Shown here: in pieces, positions 45,498 through 54,929 of the stretch
Layout: each line of letters starts with the position of its first letter
Position numbering within the stretch: the first letter of the stretch is position 1
Translations under genes and position numbers: made by a program
The notes under the pieces: model-generated
What the model was told of the DNA's origin: nothing
Databases searched by the model: none
The model's input: the letters and a program-made list of their open reading frames with translations, nothing else
From: Symsagittifera roscoffensis
Lineage: Eukaryota > Xenacoelomorpha > Acoela > Convolutidae
Length of the DNA: 64,000 bases
Assembly: GCF_963678635.1 (NCBI RefSeq)
Contig: NC_087068.1
Coordinates: forward strand, 56,018,467-56,082,466
Reading direction: 5' to 3'

Positions 45498-45983
45498 ATG
45501 GAACCAAAAAAAACTAAGTCAGCCAAATCATTTAAATCACAAAAATCACGAAAATTAAACATTCAAGACGTACAAGACAATGAAATTATTGATCTGCACG
45601 CAGTTATCCCAAAAGAGGGAACGGTGTTAACGTATATGAAAATAAGATTCGCGCCAAGCCTTCAAAGAAGAGTACTGATCGACACAGGAGCATGTACCAA
45701 CGTAATCTCAAAACACACATTCGACGAAATGAAAAACGACAAAACACTCTTCACACCCTATAAAACGGCAAAATCAAGCCTCAAGCAAGTGCGAATGGCA
45801 GGAGGGCAACTGGTGTCAATAGAAACCGAAGTAACTAATGAATTTCATATGGCAGACATGAACTTTACGGAAACGTTGCTAGTGTTGAATTCGGCCAATT
45901 CAACAATCCTCGGAAACCCTTTCTTTAAAAAACACCATATACATGTCTGCCCAAAAAACAACTTACTTCACTTCCCGATTTGA
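45498..45983 (+). CDS. Retroviral-type aspartic protease
   Basis: The frame is in phase with the zinc-knuckle frame just upstream, separated by one stop codon. The catalytic triplet appears as LIDTGACTN, and the second conserved element as ILGNPFF near the C-terminus. This is the expected arrangement for an Asp protease that works as a dimer to process Gag-Pol. About 160 residues, with a basic N-terminal linker. The domain itself is uninterrupted. Confidence 0.85.
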   Translation: MEPKKTKSAKSFKSQKSRKLNIQDVQDNEIIDLHAVIPKEGTVLTYMKIRFAPSLQRRVLIDTGACTNVISKHTFDEMKNDKTLFTPYKTAKSSLKQVRMAGGQLVSIETEVTNEFHMADMNFTETLLVLNSANSTILGNPFFKKHHIHVCPKNNLLHFPI

Positions 45984-46627
45984 CACTCCAAATCAATGAA
46001 ATTAAACCCGTCAATGCACCTAGACGCACCAACCGAGTGAAAAAATTCCCTCTGGTTCTCACCAAGAAACACATAATTGCACCCCACCAAAAAGTAATAG
46101 TTGAGTGCCAATTGCAAGATATCCCGACGGACATGGAAAAAACGACGGGAATCGTAGTCCCTTCACAAGAATTAGAAGAAAAGTGCGAATTAGCAGTAAC
46201 TTCATCAATAATTGAAGTTAGCAAACAAAATATGGTCTACGTCACAGCATTTAACATGACGGAGCATAACTTAACGCTGCCTTTTAAAACTGAAATTGGA
46301 AAATTTTCGATACTCACGTTAACCGAATACGAAAACCTAATACAGATCGAGCCGCAAACGTTGGCATTAGCGAAAATGAACCAGCCGGATAATGCCGCAC
46401 TCGGAATTAATGAAATAATTTTTCAAAAAACGAGCCCATCAGAAGCCTCAGAAAAAAAGCTACCGCCTGAATACGAGAAGTTTTGGTTCCCGACACCAGA
46501 AACGTGCCCTAATCCGGATTCATTTCCGAGTATTCAAAGGGAAATTTATGACCCAATCCTCTACTTTCAAGGTCTCGAGAAAATTGAACCAAAAATAACA
46601 TTCAAGACATTTCTGAATAATTTTTAG
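45980..46627 (+). pseudogene. Pol linker between protease and reverse transcriptase
   Basis: A 215-codon frame in the +2 phase relative to the protease frame begins at its end, so a frameshift (programmed or mutational) lies near 45980. It is a beta-rich domain of the kind that separates protease from RT in this lineage, with no catalytic motif. TAG at 46625 separates it from the RT in the same phase. Confidence 0.65.
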
Positions 46628-46639
46628 TGGGAGAATTCC

Positions 46640-47522
46640 GTGTTGACAAAAGACCAAAGGTCAGAAGTAGAACATTTACTTGTCGAATATGCGTACATAT
46701 TTGCCAAACACCGATTTGACGTGGGCTATAATTCCGATCTAAAGATCAAGCTGATCCCCGAACATCACCGCCCATTTTACACTCAGGGACCACCTACGCC
46801 GATCCAATTAAGGAATGAATTGACGGTTGAATTAGCCCTGATGCACTACTTTGGACTTATAACAACACTGTCACACTCTAAACACAGTAGCCCGTTGTTT
46901 GCGCATAGAAAGCCATCTGGAAAATAGCGGATGTTGATTGACCTCCGACGCATCAATCACTCAATCAAAACTGACTATATAAATAGCAACTTCCCAATAT
47001 CAAACATGACCGATGCATCAAACCACCTACAAATGCCTAGCTCAATGTCTAAGTAAATCGGTCACAGGATTCAGTTCATTCATCCGCCACTACCTTGATC
47101 CCTGCCTAGCAGCTGTTTTGTGTACACAATTCATGGACGATATAGGAAGTGCGGTGAATAATTATCAAGAACTAATCCCCACGTTAAAGAAAATATTCGA
47201 CTGCATCCGAAAATCAGGTCTAAAACTATCACCTAAGAAATGCGAAATAGGAACACAAAGAATGAAGTTCCTAGGAAATGTAGTAACACCACAAGGAGTT
47301 ACGCCAGAGGAAGCAAAAATTTCTACATTCCTAAGCAAAATAAAAATGCCAAGAACTATAAAACAAGTAAAAAGACTCATTGGGTTTGTACAGTTCTTTA
47401 GGATTTACATGCCGAGTCTTGATGAAATATTATTACCTTTTTATAAGCTGCTGAAAAAGCAGATTGATTTCGAAATAACGGAAGATCACTATAAAAACCT
47501 TGAAACTCTAAAAAAGACTTGA
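46640..47522 (+). pseudogene. Reverse transcriptase with internal deletion
   Basis: The fingers region is at 46640-47010 (LMHYFGLITTLSHSKHSSPL, then TAG at 46925 followed by RMLIDLRRINHSI). The palm resumes at about 47020 with YKCLAQCLSKSVTGFSSF and the catalytic box FMDD at 47130-47141, then KSGLKLSPKKCEIG and FLGNVVTPQGV (thumb side). Between NMTDASNHL and YKCLAQ the stretch that normally carries the first catalytic Asp (motif A) is missing, together with the phase. The enzyme is therefore inactive in this copy. Motifs otherwise are clear for Ty3/gypsy. Confidence 0.85.
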
Positions 47523-48136
47523 TACAAGCGATCACGTTGACACTCAGACTACCCAAGCCAGGACTGCAGTATGTCATACTGTGCGATGCCAGCTACGACG
47601 GTACCGGATTTGTGCTGATGGTCGAAGACTGCGTAAAAAACGAGAAAAACGAAGAAGTGAAGACGTACGCACCCGTCTCGTTCGGCTCTCGACTGTTTAA
47701 TACAGCACAGCTGAAATTCTCAATCTACTACAAAGAATTTCTAGCATTGTATTTTGCGCTGGATCGTTTTTCGCACTACATCTGGGGATCTGCCAAACCC
47801 GGGATAGTATTAACAGACAATCGAAGTCTTACTCAATTTTTCCAAGCAAAAACAATACCCCCATCAGTGTGGATTTTCCTCGACAGAATTCTGTCTTTCA
47901 ACATCATCATCGCACACATTCCAGGAACGGCAAACTACGCAGCCGAATTCTTGTCCAGGATGCAAACGGACCCCTCTGCATCTCTTTCCCTAAAACTGAC
48001 TGACAAAATACCAGTCAGGGAGATTTATATTGACTCGACAGCACGAATTCCTGACGCATCGTTAAACACGATCGCAGAGGCATTTTCCGAAAAAGAACAA
48101 GTCGACGAAGCTCTGATAGCAAACCTGCAAAGATAA
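47519..48136 (+). CDS. RNase H domain of Pol
   Basis: The frame overlaps the RT end by four bases in another phase, so a frameshift is present. Conserved residues appear in order: CDASYDGTGFVL (first Asp), FSIYYKEFLALYFAL (Glu), VLTDNRSLTQFF (Asp), and HIPGTANYAAEFLSR near the end. It would degrade RNA in the RNA-DNA hybrid during reverse transcription. TAA at 48134 ends the frame, but the same phase resumes at 48227. Confidence 0.85.
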   Translation: MIQAITLTLRLPKPGLQYVILCDASYDGTGFVLMVEDCVKNEKNEEVKTYAPVSFGSRLFNTAQLKFSIYYKEFLALYFALDRFSHYIWGSAKPGIVLTDNRSLTQFFQAKTIPPSVWIFLDRILSFNIIIAHIPGTANYAAEFLSRMQTDPSASLSLKLTDKIPVREIYIDSTARIPDASLNTIAEAFSEKEQVDEALIANLQR

Positions 48137-48744
48137 GGACTTTACCAAGCATACCTCGATAAACAAATCTCCCGCGATAATAAGGGCACACTCGAGCCTA
48201 AATCACTATTACTACTTAAGAGGCCCATGATCAATGCGATAGAATACCCAGATCCGGCAGAAACTCACATAGAGTTAGACTCCAAAAACGAGCCCATTGA
48301 CAGGAGAAAGGAACAAGATCAGGACTCCGACATTAAGGAAGTTAAAAAGTGGATCAAAACAAACGAAATACCGGAACTGACGTATGCTAACAGCCGGCTA
48401 AAGAAGTACGCCAAGCAATTTAACAGGCTTGTCATCGAAGATGAAGTTCTTCTACGCAATTTCTACGATGATACTGGAAAAATCAAACATAAACAGTTCT
48501 GTGTACCAAAACACCTGTGGAACGAAACCATATATAGAGTCCATAATTCGATGACAAAAGGACATTTTGGCATAAACGAACCACAGAATAATTCAGAAAG
48601 AGATTCTACTTCCCAGGATTCTCGGAGTTTCTGGTCAGCACAGTAAAAAACCATTTAACATGTCCACAGCTTAAGAATGCGTCAAGCAAACACCAAACAT
48701 CGCCACTTCAACCACTTTCGTCATTACAGTCATACCCAGGTGAC
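48137..48744 (+). pseudogene. Integrase N-terminal region, eroded
   Basis: The frame 48227-48646 is in the same phase as RNase H and contains a charged linker, then VHNSMTKGHFG, recalling the His-His half of the HHCC zinc-binding domain. The Cys-Cys half falls after a frameshift near 48580-48700. The domain cannot fold from this copy. Confidence 0.6.
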
Positions 48745-49383
48745 ATGATGCAAATCGATATAGTCGGACCACTGAAGTCACCAGTGTACAAGTTCGTCCT
48801 CACTGGAATTGATGTTTTCTCAAAATACTTGTTCGCAGCACCGATGACAAACGCAAGTGCAGACACTGTCGCAAGAGAACTGACGAAGATGTTCTTCACA
48901 CTCAGCTATGTTCCAAAAAGGATACTCTCGGACCTGGGAAGTGTATTTACGTCCAAGTTAATTCACGAACTCACAGGCCTCCTAGACATCCAAATAGGTC
49001 ATGCAACGCTGAAACACCCACAAACCATAGGACTAGTAGAAAGATCCCATGGGGCACTAAAAAGAATTCTCAAAATCAATACTGACGCTCAATGGACAGA
49101 TTGGCACCGTTACGTACCCCTTGGGACCTTCATACATAACACCTCATATTATTCGTCAATCGGATGTTGTCCTAGCACAATCTTTCACGGGCGAGAGCCA
49201 ATGAAACCCCTTGATCTAAGATTCTCGACCAAAACACTGGAAATTGCTACGGCTGACGCCGACTTTGTAACCGCGCTACAAGACGCGATGCTCCAAAAAT
49301 TCAAGGAGACGAAAGACAACATCGTGTCATCATACCACAGATACCGAGATACTACGACCAAAAAGCACTCGCCCAGCCTCTAG
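48745..49383 (+). CDS. Integrase catalytic core
   Basis: The DDE residues are visible: MQIDIVGPL (first Asp), LSDLGSVF (second Asp) and GLVERSHGALKR (Glu). Between them lie FSKYLFAAPM and typical helices; CPSTIFHGREP follows. The role is insertion of the cDNA. The frame is open, and the upstream zinc domain is in another phase. Confidence 0.85.
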   Translation: MMQIDIVGPLKSPVYKFVLTGIDVFSKYLFAAPMTNASADTVARELTKMFFTLSYVPKRILSDLGSVFTSKLIHELTGLLDIQIGHATLKHPQTIGLVERSHGALKRILKINTDAQWTDWHRYVPLGTFIHNTSYYSSIGCCPSTIFHGREPMKPLDLRFSTKTLEIATADADFVTALQDAMLQKFKETKDNIVSSYHRYRDTTTKKHSPSL

Positions 49384-50387
49384 TACTTCACTCGTTTTGC
49401 CTTCTCCTCAACCATCTTCTGACCAATCAGTCTGATAACAGGAATAAGTCACTCCAAGTATGGCTCCCCCTGTACAGAGTGGAAAAGGTACTAACCGACA
49501 GCAATTATATAATTAGAAAAGTTGGAACGAATTACACTCAATGTGTTCACCGTATTCGCCTGCGACTAATCAGACCCTAACATCCAGCAGAAGATCTATC
49601 GCCACTGGATATGTCAAAATTTGTAATTGATCCATCATTAGGCAAATACCGGATAGAACCAGGACTTTTTGATGATTATCTACCGAAACTGCTGGAAGAT
49701 GTACAACCGCAAATGAATGACGAAGAGCTACAAGAACAACCGGCAACAATTGGGTTATCCATTCCAATTGGAAGACATCTGCCAGCAGCAGTTCCAATTC
49801 CCGCAGCAGCTGCCCCTGCGCCTCCCCCAGTTTTGAGACCAGAAGCAATACTACCGCCGCCACCACCAGATCCAGAGCCTTTCGTCCCACCGCCTCCAGA
49901 GCAGAACGAAGGACTCCCTAACGATGGTGAAGTGGAAGGGGAATCGACAGCAGCCGACATATTGGTGGACGATGAACTCAGACCTGACGAAAACATTGTG
50001 GATCATAACATACAAGAACCACAGCGAATTAAACGAAAAGCAGCCACTGAAGCGAGAGATAAAATATACAGTCAAATCCGATTCAGCAATGACGTGCGAT
50101 ACCACCCAATCCCGCCGTGTGTGCTGCAACCAAGAAAATACGGACTGAGAACAGTGGATGGACATGAAGTAGCCCCAGTTACATTCAGACCAAGATCATC
50201 TCAGAAGGCAAACCAGGACAAAATACGAAAAAAAGCAGTAGAAGCGAACGAATCTTTTCCAACGCGTGAGAAAAAGAAAAGTTTCGCGAGAGAAAGCTAC
50301 CAGCGAGCAAAAACTTTCGCGAAGTCCAACGACGCGGCCGGTAACAGGCAAGATACAATAAATTCAATACACAAAGAAAAAAATTAG
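49384..50387 (+). CDS. Pol C-terminal tail, Pro-rich, after integrase
   Basis: A short stretch at 49490-49580 reads like the integrase C-terminal beta domain (VGTNYTQCVHRIRLRLIRP) and ends at TAA. The same phase then opens 49611-50387 (258 codons). This contains an Ala/Pro-rich segment, a run of prolines (ILPPPPPDPEPFVPPPPE), an acidic part and a basic C-terminus. The tail links integrase to the macro domain. The last codons overlap the upstream end of the macro reading frame (50362-50387), so one frameshift would join them. Confidence 0.65.
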
Positions 50388-50557
50388 TAGTCGGTACCGG
50401 CAATCTCCTGGCGCCGACTTTCCAGGCGCCATCGCACATTGTGTATCTAGTGACTTCCAAATGAGTAAAGGAGTCGCCTGCCAAATCAGCAATGCGTACC
50501 CTGCATTAAAGCCAACATTAGAATCTATTGAAACACCGACAGTTGGCGCATCGGTGT

Positions 50558-50630
<73 letters not shown>

Positions 50631-50871
50631 AGACCAAAGTAAAACGATTTTCAACCTAGTGACTAAATCGCGATACTTCAAAAAACCGTCTTACTACGAC
50701 CTTCTACGCAGCCTCCACTGCATGAAGCAACAACTAGTCGAGCAAGGGATATCACAGATAGCGATTCCTAAGATAGGATGTGGACTTGACAAATTAAGAG
50801 AAAATTCAGTTTTCAACATCATTTTCGAGATTTTCCGAAAAACAGACATCACAGTCTTCATATACGTCTGA
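50362..50871 (+). CDS. Macro domain protein (ADP-ribose binding, Poa1p/OARD1-like)
   Basis: The frame is open from 50362. It reads AIAHCVSSDFQMSKGVA, matching the family's first ligand-binding loop, then SKYP-like NAYPALKP. After a (YI)n stretch come KSRYFKKPSYYDLLRSLHCM and the second loop IPKIGCGLDKL, and the end TDITVFIYV before TGA. The order, spacing and final beta strand are those of Poa1p/OARD1-type macro domains, which bind or hydrolyse ADP-ribose derivatives. It lacks its own clear start. An overlap of about 26 bases with the Pol tail suggests it was fused to or shifted from Pol. The only disturbance is the dinucleotide expansion, which keeps the frame. Confidence 0.8.
50561..50628 (+). 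repeat. (TA)34 microsatellite inside the macro domain
   Basis: Sixty-eight bases of pure TA lie in the macro reading frame and encode about 22 alternating Ile and Tyr residues. Sequence on both sides stays in one frame, so the present length is compatible with translation. The tract falls at the beta strand before the KPSYYDLLRSL helix, where homologues have only a few residues. Confidence 0.9.
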
Positions 50872-50893
50872 CAACAAAACTGACCTCCTCTAT

Positions 50894-51304
50894 CACCTCT
50901 GTAGCGCCACTGAGGAGCATACTGAAGCCCGGCGGAGGAGGAAATGAATAGAACTCGAGATATCAAAAAACACCTCAACCTCCCACGTATTAACATTACG
51001 TATAAAAAAGTTCCGAGCACCCCGACAACTGAGTGATCGGATTCAAAAAATGTTGATACCAGTCACCTCTGCAGCACCACTGAGGAGCATACTGAAGCCC
51101 GGCGGAGGAGGAAATGAATAGAACTCGAGATATCAAAAAACACCTCAACCTCCCACGTATTAACATTACGTATAAAAAAGTTCCGAGCACCCCGACAACT
51201 GAGTGATAAGATTCAAAAACTTTTGATACCAGTAACCTCTGTAGCACCAAAAAGGAGCATACTGAAGCCCGGCGGAGTAGGAAATGAAAAGAACTCGCGA
51301 TATC
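50894..51304 (+). repeat. 170-bp tandem repeat, about 2.4 copies
   Basis: The phrase tgaggagcatactgaagccc starts at 50911 and 51081, and a variant at 51251, a period of 170. Copies one and two are nearly identical; the third is truncated with small changes. The tract lies between the macro domain and the antisense JmjC gene. It has no sustained frame. Confidence 0.85.
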
Positions 51305-51394
51305 TAAATTCGATAAATTAATAAAAAAAAATATTCAAAATTAATACAATCATAAAGGAAAATCAATACAAAATACTTCAGCAAATTCAGAGCC

Positions 51395-52470
51395 TCATCT
51401 TTCTAAATCCTTGCATTTTGCCCGACGCTCATAAAAGCGCTGCCTTCTCTCTCCCAAAGGCAGAAGACGCGTCACAGACTGCCACATCTGGTCGTACCTA
51501 TCACTATGTACCCTCAGCCCAATGGAGAGGAGCGACGAACAACAGGACACATTGCCCCGCGTGACCACACAGTGAACCCAACCGTATGGGAGGTACACTG
51601 TGTCCCCGACCTCCTGTGTACAGCAGGCCATCGACGACCCATGCTCAACCAAGCATCTCATCATCGAGTCGGGCGTCACAAACTCGTCTTCCAGCTTTTG
51701 CGCAAACTTGCCAGGTCTCACAAAGAACCAGATCTTCTCACCTGATCCATACAGGGTCGCCAGGCCATCAAGTGACTCGTCAATGTCGCTATGAAAGCGA
51801 GTGAAGTTTCGCCCTCTGTCACAATCAGGTACCAGTATGCGTGGTCCGACACCTGCGCACCTTTAGGGGCCCAATAATTTACAAATTTTGGAACTTTGTG
51901 ACGATCCTTAGGCAGAAGTCCCGGATTATACTTAGCACCAAGAGGACCAGTGCGCCACTCCAACGGCTCGAAACTCTTCGTCATTCGACTGGCATACACG
52001 AGCCAATCTACCAAACGCTGAAAAATAAAGCAACAACGCCAACATTGATGGGCAATGCACCAAATCAAAACACACATAAAGCTCGAACATTTACACTTAC
52101 CCTCTTCTCCTTGTCCTTGTATTCGACCGCAACAAATAGTCGAATTAGAGCAGGGACCTCACGATCCAAGCCTTCCAAGGAGTTCAACATGGCAATTTGA
52201 GGAAGCCCCTTTGCATATTCTCCTATAGAATGCAAGTCAACCTGCCCCTCAGAAGCAACATCTGGATTAGACCGAGTTTTCAGCTTCGAGGGACCAACCA
52301 AGGGGAAGAGCTCGTTATTTCGCTTCATAGAAAACTGAAATATCAAAATATGCCATAATATCTTCGAGCACAATGAAGGGGTTGGAATCGAACGCTCAGC
52401 GGTTTACCCTACTTCAAATCTAAAAACAACAATATCGTCCGGAGACTCACCAATGATCGTGTGAAAATCG
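51395..52470 (-). pseudogene. Spliced JmjC-domain oxygenase gene, antisense inside the retrotransposon
   Basis: Read on the minus strand, there is a 20-nt candidate exon 52470-52451 (acceptor tgtttctcag, donor GTGAGT), exon 52334-52101 (acceptor atatttcag, donor GTAAGT) and exon 52017-51395 (acceptor tttatttttcag). The last two join in phase. The protein shows the JmjC core: FHSDIDE gives the HxD iron ligands (His codon at 51791-51793), GEKIW carries the lysine typical for 2-oxoglutarate, and GDTVYLPYGWVHCV supplies the distal His (51572-51574). These are features of Fe(II)/2-oxoglutarate hydroxylases and demethylases, closest in style to KDM2/PHF8. One frameshift near 51795-51815 separates the first part (AYWYLIVTEG) from FHSDIDE, so this copy is damaged. 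The 5' end is unresolved. Confidence 0.75.
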
Positions 52471-52593
52471 CTGAGAAACAGTAAGAGTATGAATTAAAAG
52501 TAAACAGTCTGAATCAAAGTTACAAAATCTAAAAACAACTAAAACTTAACTACAGTCTAAACTGCTCTAAAACAAAGGGTCAGTAAACAAAAT

Positions 52594-52791
52594 TCATTTA
52601 TCTCTTGATACTCTCACGAGAGCAGCCACCAGTCCCAAGAGGCAACAGTCCAAGCACACGAACAGGCCGGCCAACAGACCGACCTCCAAACTGCCATCAG
52701 ACTCTGCAGACGCGTCGTCCACAGGAGGGCATGCCGAAGACAACTCTGACCACACCCGCAGGCCACTAAACTCAACATAAGTGCCGTTGAG
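52594..52791 (-). CDS. Antisense ORF with a predicted transmembrane helix, possible exon
   Basis: A 65-codon minus-strand frame with a Ser/Asp/Glu-rich front followed by a hydrophobic segment (GLLAGLFVCLDCCLLGL) and a short basic tail before TGA. The pattern is that of a C-terminal membrane anchor. A donor-like GTGAGA occurs just after the hydrophobic part. It might be an upstream exon of the JmjC gene or a separate small protein; splice phase does not settle it. Confidence 0.35.
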   Translation of the reverse strand, partial: LNGTYVEFSGLRVWSELSSACPPVDDASAESDGSLEVGLLAGLFVCLDCCLLGLVAALVRVSRDK

Positions 52792-53119
52792 TCAGCAGAA
52801 CACAAGGAATCGGTCAAAAGCCACGGGCAAACACATTTTCATTTGAAAAAAAAATATATACATTCGTACATCCATTCGACATTAACACAACTCGTCATTT
52901 TACCTGCGGTACTAACTCGAGGAAAAACAGAAAGGCCACAGGCTCACCTCGGTTGCTCTGGCTTTTGCTTATGGCCTTTTAATTGAAAAAAAAACGAGAG
53001 TTGCTTCTGGCACTTGCTTATGGCCTTCAAAACTGTTCTTTTGCCGAACAATTGCTCCACGGCTACGTTACATAACAAAAGACGATTATTCATAAAACGA
53101 TTAATTTTTACTTACATAT

Positions 53120-53455
53120 TTATACATTTCGCCTCGAATGGACCCCATAAATTTCAGCAATGAGTCCGGCATCCTCGCTCTGCTGTTCAAGAAAAGCACC
53201 CAACTGCACCATTAGCTCGGGAGCAGCCACAGGTCGAACAGCATCAACAAAGGCCGCATTCAAATCCACAAAAAACGACACAACCGACAGCCCCGCGGTC
53301 ACAAGAGGCGGCACATAATCCACCATATTGTCCTCAAGAGAAAGAACAATAGCATGCAGCTCAGCCTCGGAATCACCCAATACACCCGCGACCTCATTAT
53401 CGACATCACCTCCAATCCGAGGCAGCTCGTTGTCCATATATCTAGCGATATCCAC
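53120..53455 (-). CDS. Antisense ORF, 111 aa, acidic, unknown
   Basis: ATG at 53455 on the minus strand opens 111 codons of normal protein composition, acidic at the front and helical at the back (PELMVQLGAFLEQQSEDAGLI). It ends in a stop 12 bases before a strong donor, GTAAGT at about 53112, so it may be an exon whose frame is disturbed near its end. It lies upstream of the JmjC gene on the same strand and may belong to it. No family recognised. Confidence 0.4.
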   Translation of the reverse strand: MDIARYMDNELPRIGGDVDNEVAGVLGDSEAELHAIVLSLEDNMVDYVPPLVTAGLSVVSFFVDLNAAFVDAVRPVAAPELMVQLGAFLEQQSEDAGLIAEIYGVHSRRNV

Positions 53456-54046
53456 TTATCTCATATCCAATAACTGAGCTACCAACATCATGAACTTGAA
53501 TTTAATTGTCAAAACGAAGGCATACAGCGTCAACAAACAAATCCTCAAATCCACAAAAGTTGAACAAATGAAAAATTCGGTCATTTCGCTCAGACTGCAA
53601 TGTAAACTTCCTGTTTACCCGATTCAAAGTAAATGTCACAACGGCCCCACAAACTCACAACCACAATGTAAAAGCCATTTGACGATCCCAGACCTGCGAA
53701 AACCAGGGCAAATTCTTCTACAATTCTTTCATGAATAACGAGTATTTCCAACAGCTGCTGCAATCCATTTAGGACTCAGACCTGTCTCACGAATTTACCT
53801 TTAACAAAAATTTAATTAGTTTTGGCGATCCCAACCAACCATTCACGTCGACAAACGTTGCCGAAATCTACCTTAGCGAGGACCTGCTATCCATCATTGT
53901 ACTTGCATACTCCAAAGGATACTTCAATAAGATTCAACAACTCAATAGTACGATATTTTAATTACAACCGAACGTCTGGTTCGAACTGCATGACACCAAT
54001 TACTCAATTATCTTTAAGACACCAGTGACTGAGGTCACCTTGTAAC
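53456..54046. other. Spacer before env
   Basis: No supported gene. Short plus-strand frames (53490-53738 and 53822-54028) have unlikely composition. The region separates the divergent antisense genes from the sense env and could hold promoters for either strand, but none is identifiable. Confidence 0.35.
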
Positions 54047-54929
54047 TTGTCAAAACCAACCAGGAGCATTACCCTACACCACGGCGGGACAATGCTATTA
54101 TTGCCCTTCATCCTACATATAGGCCGTACTTCGGCATCTTACGATGATGTTTTTTCCTCTGGGATAATCTTCCACAAAGAAAGTAAGAACCTCCTGACAG
54201 AAAAGTTTGTAAATGTAGTTCCTTATTCCTTTCCCAAAGTACAATTTCACGATGAAGACAGCAATGAGGAATTACCTCAACAAATTATCGGAGAAATGGC
54301 GAACACCCTCCATCGAGTGCCTTCTAGATTTTTCCACGAACTTCAATTCAATGACTGACCCATTCAACCTCAACTGGCTCCTGGACATGATCGAGGATAA
54401 GGCCGAAGCAGCAAAACAAGAAGCTCAGACCATTAGGACTGACACTTCCCGCTTCATCAACAAAAACCCGCTAGACTCAGCACGTAACCGCAGAGCTCCG
54501 TTAATTGCAGCAGCGGCCATCGCCGGCATTGGTCTATTCGGATCTGGTATAATCATGGGCAATTCAAGAGGATGCGGAATTATGGGGATTTTTGGATCAT
54601 GCCAGGACCAGGCCCAAGCGAATGCAAAGAACATCGCGACCTTGGAATAATACTCAATGGCACTTACGGATTATGTATCAGAAATTGAAACATCAAGCAA
54701 CGAGAAGTTCTTTGCGATTTCAAATGAGTTGTCTGAAATCAGAGCAATTCAGCAACACATCATCGAAAACCAAAATCGGAACTGGAAAATAATCGAAGAA
54801 CAATTTTCAACAATTCAAGGAAATTTCCACTTCTTGCGGGATTGCACACAAACATTGTTCTCAAACCAACAGATCAATTTCAACTTCGATACAGCAGCTA
54901 TTACGCTAGCAAAACTATATACGTCGGAC

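Noticed and set aside
49676-49996. Gly/Ser-rich minus-strand frame
   Set aside because: It is the antisense shadow of the Ala/Pro-rich tail of Pol.
52614-52817. Trp/Cys-rich minus-strand frame
   Set aside because: The neighbouring minus frame (52594-52791) has the more protein-like composition with a single hydrophobic helix.
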